Assembly: GCF_900290235.1 (NCBI RefSeq) | Contig: NZ_OLMK01000087.1 | Coordinates: 1 to 64,000 of the forward strand | Source of the DNA: Streptomyces sp. MA5143a | GTDB lineage: Bacteria; Actinomycetota; Actinomycetes; Streptomycetales; Streptomycetaceae | Direction of reading: 5' to 3' | DNA: 64,000 bases | Made by a program: the position numbers and the translations under genes | The notes under the pieces: model-generated | Seen by the model: only the letters and a program-made list of their open reading frames with translations | The model's database searches: none | Told to the model about the DNA's origin: nothing | In this document: positions 15,420-26,500 of the stretch, in pieces | Layout: each line of letters starts with the position of its first letter | Numbering within the stretch: the stretch's first letter is position 1

Positions 15420-17282
15420 TCAGCGCCAGTTCTCGCCGATCATGCCCAGAGGGGGTTCGTCGCCGTAGCGCTCGTGCTGGGTGATGGAGTCCTTGAGGTA
15501 CCAGTCGCCGTACCGGTTCTTCTGCCAGACTTCCTGGATCTCGCCCTTGTCGTCGGCGACATAGCGGCTGATGCCCGCGGTGACGACGTGCAGGCCGGAG
15601 CCGTCCGGGTTGGTGTAGTCGGTACGCGTGGCGTCGCCGGGCAGGTTGGAGATCGTCTTCCCTGGCGAGAAGGTGCCGTCGGCAGGTTTCCCGGTCGCGT
15701 CGACCATCGGCTTGTCCACGGTCAGGTAGGCGGGCGGCCGCTCCAGGTACTCGAGCGGCGCCTGCCCGACGGCGGCCGCGTCCGCATCGGGGTTGTCCGA
15801 CCCCTCCGAGCCCTCCGCCGGTTTGGCCTCGGTCTGCAGGGTCCAGTCACCGTCGGGCGCCTTGAGCCAGACCTGGAGGGTGTTGCCCTTCTCGTCGGTG
15901 ACGTACCGCCTCTGGAACCCCTTGCCGTAGAACTCGTCGTTCGCGTCCACGTAGACCTTGGTGACCTTGCCGTCGGCGCCCTGGGTAGTCGTCACGGAGT
16001 CGCCCTCACGGGCGAGTGATCGGTAGGTCTCGGTGTACGTCAGCCCGTTCTTGTTGGTGATCGTCGTCGTCGTCTCGACCGGGTTGCCGTTCTTGTCGAC
16101 CTCGATCTCACCGTCGGCGTTCAGCTTGTACTCGATCTTCGTGTGGCCGTTGCCGTCGTCCCGCTCGTAGGTGGTGGGTACGGCGGGCGGTGGGGTCTCC
16201 GCCGGCCCCTGCGGGCCGAGTTCGCGGTTCATGTGCAGCGGGTTGGGCTCGCCGCTCTCCGGGGTCCAGGCCGGCTTCTTCGCCACCTCCTCCTGCTCCT
16301 TGGCGTAGGCCTTCTGCATCTCCTCGGCCCGCTTCGTCAGCGGTTCCTGGTCCTTGTCGAGCTGCTTCTGCGCCTCTTCGGTCGCGGCCTGGTCCTTCCA
16401 CAGGTCGTGCTGCTTCTTGTCCAGCTCGTCCCATTCGGGGGCGAAGGCGTCCTGTTCCTTCCGCAAGGCGTCCCGCTCCCGGTTCAGGTCGCTCTGCTCC
16501 GTCGCCTGCTTGCTTTCCAGGGCCTTCTGCTCGGTCTCCTGCTCCTGCCAGAGGTCCTGTTGTTCGCGCCGCAGCTCGTCCATCTGCTCGCGGGAAGGTT
16601 GCCCCGCGGTGAGCGCCGCCCGTTCCTTGTCCAGGGCGTCCTGCTTCGCCGTGAAGCCTGCCTCCAGTTCCGCACGCTCGGCCTTCTGCCGCCGCCACAG
16701 CTCCTGTTGACGCCGGTCGAGTTCGTCCTGGCGCTGCCGCAGAGGCTCCTGCCGCTTCTGGAGCTCGTTCTGCTGCTTGGTAAGGGCTTCCTGGCGCTTC
16801 GCCTGGGCGTCCTGCTCCTTCCGCAGAGCCGCCCGCCTCTTCTCCAACTCCTGCTGCTGTCGCTCCAGATAGAGCTGCCCGGGCCGGTGCCGCCGCTCCA
16901 GGTTCGCTGCCTCGGCCTGTTTGTACATGGCGTCCTGCCGCTGCTTGTAGGCCTCGTTCTCCGCCTTGATGTTCTGCCGCTGGTAGGCCGCCGCCATCGA
17001 CGCGGCGCCGACCGCGATCTGCGCGTCGGAGTCGTAGAACGCCTTGCCGATCTCGTCGAGGAGGTTGCCCAGGTCGGTCATGACCTGCCAGCCCTCGGTG
17101 AACGCCTTCTGCCAGGTGGTGGAGAAGTTCGCCAGTTCCTCGGCCGTCTCCCGGCGAGGCCCGATGTCACCGGCTTCGAAGCTGTGCTTCACGCCCGCGG
17201 GGATATCCATTTCATCCCGGAGATGCCAGATGTGGCGGGCGAGCGTGTACATCAGATCGTAGTCGATCGAAATGCGGGTCAC
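15420..17282 (-). CDS. WXG100-like N-terminus / long coiled-coil protein of the secretion locus
   Basis: A 620-aa protein. The first ~105 residues look like a WXG100/ESAT-6-type helical domain (YTLARHIWHLRDEMD, then TWQKAFTEGWQVMTDLGNLL and YDSD). Residues ~120-335 are a highly charged coiled coil of repeating KRQEAL / RRQQEL / KEQDA units. After a Pro-rich hinge, the C-terminal ~270 residues contain beta-rich, YD-like strands (TYERDDGNGHTKIEYKLNADG; KVYVDANDEFYGKG; YLKDSITQHERYGDEPP). I chose the GTG at 17282 (GGACGG 7 nt upstream); the longer frame to 17450 adds a non-conserved tail. It diverges from the giant gene by 262 bp. It is probably a secreted partner or tether for it. Function is unknown. 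Confidence 0.8.
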   Translation of the reverse strand: MTRISIDYDLMYTLARHIWHLRDEMDIPAGVKHSFEAGDIGPRRETAEELANFSTTWQKAFTEGWQVMTDLGNLLDEIGKAFYDSDAQIAVGAASMAAAYQRQNIKAENEAYKQRQDAMYKQAEAANLERRHRPGQLYLERQQQELEKRRAALRKEQDAQAKRQEALTKQQNELQKRQEPLRQRQDELDRRQQELWRRQKAERAELEAGFTAKQDALDKERAALTAGQPSREQMDELRREQQDLWQEQETEQKALESKQATEQSDLNRERDALRKEQDAFAPEWDELDKKQHDLWKDQAATEEAQKQLDKDQEPLTKRAEEMQKAYAKEQEEVAKKPAWTPESGEPNPLHMNRELGPQGPAETPPPAVPTTYERDDGNGHTKIEYKLNADGEIEVDKNGNPVETTTTITNKNGLTYTETYRSLAREGDSVTTTQGADGKVTKVYVDANDEFYGKGFQRRYVTDEKGNTLQVWLKAPDGDWTLQTEAKPAEGSEGSDNPDADAAAVGQAPLEYLERPPAYLTVDKPMVDATGKPADGTFSPGKTISNLPGDATRTDYTNPDGSGLHVVTAGISRYVADDKGEIQEVWQKNRYGDWYLKDSITQHERYGDEPPLGMIGENWR

Positions 17283-17544
17283 GTTTTCCCGTCCTTTCTT
17301 CCGGCATTCGGGCTGACGGGTCAGCAATGTTCGTGATGCCGAACAAGCGGTGGCGTCGTGTTCGATCTGTAGACGCAGAGACGGACCCGAAAGGTTCAAA
17401 GGAATTTCGGCCGACACCTTACTGACCAGCAGGTATGTGGTTTCGGTCACTTCATTGAACCGCTGATCCCCTTGAGCACGTCACCAGGAAGTCATCCGCA
17501 TGCAAAGGGCCGACCCTTGCGCCGTGGACATCTTGGAGGACCTT

Positions 17545-20500
17545 GTGGCCAGCCCTGGCGACTGGAATCACGTGGGGTACGGCGGAAATCCCGTCGCCGG
17601 GAACCCTCGTGTCCTCGACGGCTTCACACGGGATTTCCGCCTGCTTCGGGATCTGGCAGCCGATGTCGACGCCGGGCTCGACGACATGCTGCGCACCGCG
17701 TCGGACGGCGGCTTCGAGGGGAAGACGGCGGACGCCCTGCGCACCTATGTGAAGCAGTCGCTCAAGAAGTTCATGGCGAACGCCCACAGCGCCTTCGACC
17801 TCGCGGCCTCGGCCACGGCCAGATACGCGAACGCACTGCGGGACGCCCAGGGCAGGGCGGAGAACGCCGCGGCCCGAGGCGGCGCGGTGGCGATCCCCCC
17901 GGCCGGTCTCGTGGGGAAGAACGCCCCGCCCCCCGCGGCACTCACCGCCGCGAAGAACGACATCGAGGCCGAGGTCGACTTCATCACCGGCGAGGCCAAG
18001 ATCCTGGAGGACGCCCTTCGGACGGCGGCCGACATGGTCTCCTCGCCCATCGCCCCACCGAAGAAGAACTTCAAGCAGCGGCTCGTCGAGGGGCTCTGGA
18101 AGGCACTGGAGATCGTCACGATCGTGGTCTCGATCGCGGCGATGATCGTCGGCGGCCCGCTGGGGCTGCTGGCGTTCGGGATGAGCGCTGTCCTCTTCGG
18201 CAAGGCGCTGGTGGACTACAGCCAGGGCAAGCTCAACGGCGTCGGCCTCGGCCTCGCCTTCCTCGGCGTGCTCTTCCCGTCGACGAAGGGCCTCACCACG
18301 GCCGGCGGACTGCTGCGCATGCTCAAGTCGGGCGCCAACGTCGGCCTGAGGGGCGCCGGCAGAGCCCTCTCCGCGGGAGGCCGTCTCGTGATGCGGGGCG
18401 GCAGGCTGATGATGGCGCCCCGGACGCTGGCCGCCCTGACCGGCCAGGGGATGGCGAAGCTGTTCCAGGCCGGCGGCCGTATGTTCGTCACCGGCATGTC
18501 CCGGCTGCCCGGCCTCCTCGCCGGCACGCCCCGGGCCTTCGCGAGCGCCATGCGGATGGCCGGCGGCCTGGCCAGGAGCACGTGGCAGTGGGGGCGGTTC
18601 GCGCTGCGCCGCGACTTCTTCATGGCCACCGCGTTCGTCGGCGGAGGCATGGGCCGACGGCTGGGCGTCTACGCGATCACCAACCTGGGCCGGGCCTTCG
18701 ACTTCGTGCTGTCGGCGCTGCTGCCGCTGCGCTACTCCGAGCTCGCCAAGTTCGGCTTCCGGGGCGCCTGGCGCATGGGCATCCTCGAGCGCGGCCTGCT
18801 CAGGAGGCCCTCCATCGGCGGTGCCCTCGGCAGGACTGCGGGCTCCGCCGGCGACCTGGCCGCCGGGACCGGCCGAGGGCTGCGTACCCCCGACGCCGCG
18901 AGGCCGGTCGGGGACCGCGGCAAGCTGGTCGTGCCCGGCACCCGGGCCTGGGACGACGCGCTCGACGAGCTGACGGAGTTCATCCCCCCGCCGACCGCGC
19001 TGCCGCGCTCGACGGGCGCGAGTTCCCTGTCCCGCGTCCCCGAGATCCCCTCGGGCCGGTTCTCCCGCACGCTCGACGACCTGATGGAGCCCGTCGCCTT
19101 CAGGGACCTGGACGCCCTCGGCTCCCGCTCCGGCCCCCTGCTGCGGGACGGCGGCATCGATGTGGCTGACCTGGGTGCCGGTGGACTGCTGTCCCCGCGG
19201 TTCCGCAACGCCCTCGACGCCCTGGACGACCTCGACGCGTTGGCCGGGACCGGCGCCGCCGTCCGGTCCCCTCTGCTGGAGCGGCCGCAGAGCGCGGTCG
19301 CCCGGCTGCGGGACCTGGACGCCTTCGCGGGCCTGGACCGCACCGAGGCCGGACTGCTGAAGCCCATGGACGAGTTGGCGGAGCTGGCGCCCTTCAGTAT
19401 CGACGGCAAGTTCGGCGGTCTGACCACCGTCCAGGTGCGCGAGGTCCTCGACGGTGAGATCGACCTGGTCGGCGTCGTACCGGACGGGGTGATCCTGCGC
19501 ATCGGCACGACCGACCCGATGACCGTCCATGTCGGGCTGAAGGGCGACGTGACGATCCGCGTCATGGACCCGGACGAACTGGGCGCGGGCCAGTTGGTCG
19601 GCCAGTTCACCGGAGCGGACTCGCGCCTCGGCATCAAGCTCGACGACCTGACCCGGCTGTTCCCGGACGCCCCCGGCGACGTGGGCCGCGCACGGGAGTT
19701 GCTGGGGCTCGGGCCGCTGAAGCCCGGCTTCGCCCCCGGGAGGACCGCCGAACAGACCGGGTTCCCCCCGCTCACCCTGCGCGAGATCATCACCGGCGGT
19801 GCCGTCGGCAAGACCGGCGCCGACCGCTTCCAGGCCTGGGTCAGGGCGCAGAACGCCGCCCTCGACCTCGACACGGCCGGCCAGAAGCTCGCCCAGGTCG
19901 CCGACCTGCCCCACGTGTCGCCCCTGCACCGCGCCGAGGCCGAACTGGACGTGAGCGCGGCCGAATTGAAGTTCAACCACGCGCGGCTCGAATTCGACCG
20001 GCTCGGCAGGAACCTGGACACCGTCCACCAGAACATCACGGTGATGATGGCCCGCCTGGACGGTCCGGGAGCGCACCTGCCCACCGGCGAACTCCGGCTG
20101 CTGGACGACCTGGCACGGCCCACCGGGCAGTGGATCACGATGGAGCCCGGGGAGCGGATCACCTACGTACTCAGAACGGACGCCGGGATCGTCCCGGACG
20201 TCAGGGTGGAGATGGTCGACGGCCACTTCACCGTCACCGGCGCCGACGGCATCCTCACCAGGTTCGGCCCGGACGGCGCGCCCCTGCGCGTCGACGTCCC
20301 CGTGCGCCCGGAGATGCCGGCGGGCCCCTCGACGGTCCACGGCGTCGATCAGGTGCGGGTGGACGTACCGGTCGTGCCGCAGGTCCACTGGCTGGTGCGG
20401 CAGGACATGGACTTCGCGACGTCCAGCCTCAAATCCGGCATGAAGACCCGTCTGACCGCCGAGGGTCTCGTGCCGGTCAAGATCGACGGCACCATCACAC

Positions 20501-23500
20501 CGCTCCAGGCGGTGTCGACGGCCAACGCCAAGGCGTCCAAGGCGGACAGCCCGTTCACGGCCTTTTCCCCGCCCGGCAGCATCGTCAAGAGTTACGGAAA
20601 CCATGAGATCGGACTCGATCTGATCGCCCTGCGGAACGACATCGACGCCGGGGTCGAGAACGTCAGGAACATCGAGATCCTCTCCACCACCAAGGTGCAG
20701 CACGAGATTCTCGAAGAGATCCGGATCAAGACCGGAGTGCTCGACCTGGACGTCCCGTCGACGTTCACCCACACGACCGGAAACAAGGAGATCCAGGAGT
20801 TCCTGGCCAGGAACGGCGTCACCAAGGGGATGGCCACCAAGGTCACCGCCGACATCAAGACTCTGTTGCAGGTGCGCCGGGACAACACCTGGCTGATCAA
20901 GGGCACCATCCCCGCGAACTACCTGAAGGGCCCGTATCCGACGGCCGACTCCCTCCAGCACATACCGGCCGCGCCGAGCACACCGCTCACCGCCGCCACG
21001 AACACACTGGAATCGGCGGGCCGCGCCTCGGGCTCCGGGCTGCCTCCGGTGGAGCTGCCGAAGCCGGTCCTCAAGTCGGACGACTTCTACATGTCCAACG
21101 TCGACCTTGAGGACCTGCGCGGCGTCAAGCTCGTCCGGCAGGACGACTTCCACATGGTCCAGCAGGACCTCAAGGGGCTGCGCAAGTCGTACTTCGATCC
21201 GGACGTCGGCATGATCCCCGCCAACCCGGAGGGAAGGACGACCGCGTTCCAGCATGTCGCCGGCGCGGAGAACGCCACGCGGAAGAGCAACAGCCCGTTC
21301 ACCTCCTTCGCCGAGATCGGCAACCACAAGACCTACGGCGACATGGAGTTCACCCTCGACGCCTACAAGCTGGGCGTGGACATCAAGGCCGGACGACTGC
21401 CGGACGTGGGGATTCTCCCCGCCAAGGACCTCCAGCGGCTGATCGCCGACCAGATCGAGAGGACCATAGGAAAACGCCTGGACTTCACCTCCGCGCTCAG
21501 CGGGAACAGCTCCCGGCAGGACGTCCTGAACTTCCTCAAGAGCCACGACGTCAATCCGGCCAAGTCCAACAAGTTCGTCGCGGATGTCCGGGTCCTGCTC
21601 AACACCACCCGTGACCAGGAATGGCTGATCAAGGGCACCATTCCCAAGAGCTATCTGGAGGGTCCGTACCCTAGGGCGGGGGCCTCCTCCGGGCTCGGTG
21701 ACGCGCTGTCGGCCGGCCCGCTCAGTGGTCTCGACGAGGCCGCCGGCAAGCTCCGTCTGTCGGACACGTTCAAGGCGGACGTCGAGGTGAAGCCCGTCTT
21801 CGTCGAACCGCACGGCCTCGACGGCGTGAACGCCGGCCCTCTGCACATCGGCGCACCACCGCGGCCTCCCGCCGTGCCGTCCGTTCGCCCGGCTCCGCAT
21901 GCTCCTTCCGCTCCCCCTGTTCCGCCGCTCGGCAAGGGAATCGGGGGAACGGCACCGGTTCCACCGCCCTCCGTGGGCACGCACGGGTTGGGGTCGGGGC
22001 TGGATGCCGGGACCCCCGTGGTCCGGCACGCACCGGGCGGGGACACCTCGCACTGGGTCATCGACGGTAAGGCGACCTTCGGACGCTACAAGATCAGGAA
22101 CACCGACGATGGCTCCGTCTCGCTGGTCTCCGCCAGCGATCGCGCGTGGGCGACCCTCGACAACGCCGCCGCCTCCCGCCAGGTGTTCGAGGCGGAACAG
22201 CTGAAGAGGGCGGCCGAGCAGCTGAAGAAGGCGGATCTGCAGGAGGGCGGGAAGTACCTGAGTTCGGGGTACCGGTCGATCAATCCGCTGCTGGCAGCGT
22301 TCGAGGAGGCCGGGTACACGGCTGCGCAGGTACGACATGTGGGTTTCGACTTCTCGGAGCGGGCCGCCGACGTTCTGGAGAACTGGAAGCGGGTGGCCAC
22401 GGAACGCGGGTACGCGTCACGGGAGGTCACGGAGTCCTGGGACTTGCAGGACCTGCACCGGTGGCATGACAGCATCAAGTCCATCCATCGGGCGTGGGAC
22501 GACTTCCCGTCCCCGGCGATCCCGGGCAACGCCGTGGTGCGCGGCGACAGCCGGCAGATCTTCGCGTCGTTCGACGGGATCCTGGATCCGGCGCACTACC
22601 CGGGAGGCGGGTACCACGACGTCGGGAGGACCATCTCCTGGCCGGGGATCATGTCCACGACTACGGGCAGTGCCACCACGCACAACTTCGTCAACTCCAA
22701 GGCCGTGATCTGGAAGTTCGACGTGCCGGAGCAGGGTCATCCGGGCCGGGTGCTGGGGTCGGAGAACCCGGCCGAGGCGGAGGTCACGTTCCCGGTCAAC
22801 ACCCAGATCAAGATCAACCAGGTGCTGGTGCGGGACGGTCACTTCGCGCACGAACTGGCCGGCGAGTTCGGTGACAAGGCCCAGGTGATCGTGTTCGCCG
22901 ACATCCTTCCCGCGGACGGTGCGCTCCGAGGGACCGTTGACGAGCTCGCCGGCAGCCTCCGCGCAGGCGACACGTTCACGACGAACGTGACCCGGCTGGA
23001 CCGCTTCGACGCTCCCGCGCCCCGCACCGAGACGGTGCTTCTGCGTCCGGAGCAAGTCGCAGGGACGTCGCACCTGCGGACGGAATGGGAGTGGGCTCCG
23101 CTGGGCGGGGGCGGGTTCACGCTCACCGACGAGGCGGGCGGTGCGCGCCTGGTGTTCGGCGCGGACGAGGTTCTCCGGTTCCGCGACTACCGGGTTCCTG
23201 GGACGGACGGCTTCCTGCGGTTCGAGGCCGCACCGGGTCCGGACGCGCTGCCCCGGTGGGTCGGTCCGGACGGGGTGCCGCCGTCCGGTACCGGTGCGGT
23301 GGTCGACCCGGTCAGGGGCGCGCTCGGCGTGGTCACCGGTGTGAAGGTGGGGACACCGGACGGGGCCTGGATCGCCCGGTTCGACCTCGACGGCACACCA
23401 CTGTCCGAGGAACTGCGGCTTTCCGGCCACACCGGCGGTGCACTGACCGACGCACGGCTGGTCACGACGTTCACCCGAGGGCCGGGCCGTGAGATGGTGC

Positions 23501-26500
23501 CGACTCTCCGGTTGACGGCCCCGGGGCTGGGCGGCGACGGGGCCTTCTCCGTCGTACGGCTGCCGGGCGGGGACGCGGCCGGGCGGCTGCCGGCCGGGGG
23601 CTTCGCGGTGACCGACCTGGCGAGCGGCGACCGGTTCGTCTTCGACCGCGCGGGCCGGTTCGTGGACGCCCCAGCGGACGTCCCGCCGGTACGGGTGGAC
23701 GCGGCCGGGACGACCGCGCCGGAAACGGTGGGAACGACCCTGCCGGACCCGAGCGTCGGCCCGCTGACGGCCGTCGACGACTTCGGCCGCCCCCTGGCCG
23801 AGCGGTTCCCGCTGTACTCCCTCCCCGAGCACACCCCCCTGGATGGCGCCGCGTCCGACCTGCCCGGGATCGAGCTGACCGGTGCCCGCCCACCGGCCGT
23901 CACGCGTGCGGCGGACATCGCGCTGCCCGCCGACCTGCCCCTCGTACGCCTGACCGAGTTCCAGGACGTACCGCTGTCCGGCGCGGGCGACCTGGCCGGG
24001 CTGGAGTTCCGGATCGTCGGAGGCAACGCCGCCGACGGCGTGCCCGGTACGGTCCGGCTGGACGTCACGCGGGCCGTCCCGGCGCCTCACGGGGCGGGAC
24101 CGCGGCCGCGGTTCACGGTGGAACGCATGGACAGCGGCGCGTTCCGCCTCACCGACCCAGCCGGCACCACCCGCTGGGAGTTCGGCGCCGGGGGCGAGTT
24201 CCTCGCCCGGGAGACGGCGCTCGCCGCCCACGACCTGGGGCTGCCGTCCGGGCTGTGGTTCAGGAACACGGCCACGACCACGACGGACGGCGTCACCTCC
24301 AGGATCGTGGGGCTGGTCGGTCCCCGCGAAGTCACCGACTCCTTCCCACTCACCACCATCGACCGGACGCTCCAGGACCGTCTGCCGGGCGGCTTCACCC
24401 TGACCGACAACGTCACGGGCAGCCGCTTCCACTACGACGCCGACCTCCGTCTCGCCTTCCGCGACCTGCCGGCCCGAGACGGCTCCGGATACCTCCGGTT
24501 CACGGAGGGCGCGTCCGACGTCCCGCCCGTCCGGCTCGACGACCTGGGCGGCTCCTCGGGCCTGGACGACCTCGCCGGGCACTTCCGGCGCACCCTGGAC
24601 GAGGCATCGGGCGGCGTGCGTCCGATGCCGGACGTCACCGGCCTGTCCCTCGGCGCCGCTCCGCACCTGCCCGGCCCGGACGGTGCCGCCGCCCTGCGCC
24701 TGTCCGACGCCCTGGGAGAGCACGGCGACCAGTGGCTCACCCGGCTGAGCGCGGGCGACGCGCCCGACCTCGACCTCCGCGCGGCCTGGCGAGCCCTGGA
24801 CGAGCACTGGACCGGGCTCCTGGAACGGACGCCCGGGATCCGGCTGACCGGCGCGGACGACCTCGCCGATCTTGAGATACGGATGCTGCGCGTACCGTCC
24901 ACCGACACGGAACCGGGCTCGTTCCGCCTCGAACTCCTCGACCGTGCCCCGGCGGCGGACGGAACGGTCCGTGGCGCGGACTTCACGGTCGAACGGATTC
25001 CGGACGGCGGGTTCGCCCTCACCGACCCGACCGGGAACACGACGTGGACCTTCGCCCAGGACGGCTCCTTCCTGGGCCGTGAGGCCGTGCTCACCGGTGA
25101 GGGACTCCCCTCCGGCCTGCGGGTCTCGGCGACCCACAACGAGGCGGGCGGGTTCACGCAGGTCGATCTGCTCGGTCCCGACAGTTCCGTCAGGTCGCTG
25201 CGGGTCACCGCGCCGGAGGGCGCGCTCGCCGGGCGGCTGCCCGGTGGCTTCACCCTCACCGACACCGTCACCGGCAGCCGCTTCCACTTCGACCGGACCG
25301 GGGCCCTCGTCTTCCGCGACCTGCCGGCCCATGACGGCTCGGGCTTCCTGCGGTTCACGGAGGGCGCGCGCGACGCACAGCCGACCCGGTTGGTCGACCC
25401 GCTGGCCGAGCGTTTCCCGCTCACCTCCATCCCGGAGGAAGACCTCCTGGACGAGGGGCTCACCGACATCTCGGAACTCTTCGAGCGCACCCTCGACGAG
25501 GCGTCGGGCATACGGCCCCTGGCCGAGGGAGCGGCAGCGGTGGACCTGTCGTCCATCTCCGGCGCCATGGAGTTCCTGCATGCCGCACCCGACTCCCCCG
25601 CCCTGCACAACCTGGACCTCCTGCGCGTGCGGCAGCTCGCGGGCGACGCCACCGACTCGTTGAACAGGTTCCCCGGGCTGCGACCCGAGCTCCTCCACGA
25701 CCAGCTCCGCCAGATGACCGCGCAGGCCCACGAGGGCATCCGGCAGGGCGCCGCCACCGTCATGCGGGAGTATCAGAACCTGCCCTTGACCGCACGTCTG
25801 GAGGACCTGCGGAGCGGTGGCAGCCGTGTCTTCGGCGACTTCTCCGTCACACCGACCCCGCACGGCGGCCCCGGCGGCAGCCGCTTCACCGTCACCCACA
25901 CGCCGACGGACCTGACGACCGGCTTCGGCCCCAACCGCGAGCCGCTCTACCGGGAGGTGTTCGTCACGGGTGGCCCCGCCGAGCTGGACGGGACCAGGCT
26001 CGGGCTCACCGGACGCGCCGCCGAGGGCCGTTGGACCCCCGACTCCTTCCACTTCGTGGGCACGCACGTGGCCGACGACGCGTTCACCGTCACGCGTCTC
26101 GACCCGAACCTCCCGGCCGACCTGCGCGGCGGCTTCACCGTCGCCGACGCCGCCGGCGCGACGAAGTGGCACTACGGCCCCGAGGGCACGCTCGCCCTGA
26201 GGGACGTCCAACTCGTCGGCGACCGGGGCGCGTTCCGCTTCGAGGCGGGCGCTCCGGACGGAGTGCCCCGGGTCCTCGACACGTCGGGCAACGCGTCCCT
26301 GACCCTGCGCGCGGAGCGGCTCGACGACGGCCGTATCGCCCTGATCCACACCGGGCAGGGCACCCAGCCACTGGAGCGGACCGTCTTCGACGCGAGCGGC
26401 GGCAAGCTGCTGGAGGAGACCTTCGCCATCCGCGGCAGCGGCGGCAAGCCCACCGGCTCGTACTGGACCATCGACCACGCGACCGGCAAGGGCGTCCGCG

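Noticed and set aside
17452..22338. A 1628-residue minus-strand frame under the giant gene
   Set aside because: It is a GC-bias artefact of the third-position pattern of the giant gene; it shows no motif and conflicts with the ADP-ribosyltransferase and WXG-like regions on the plus strand.
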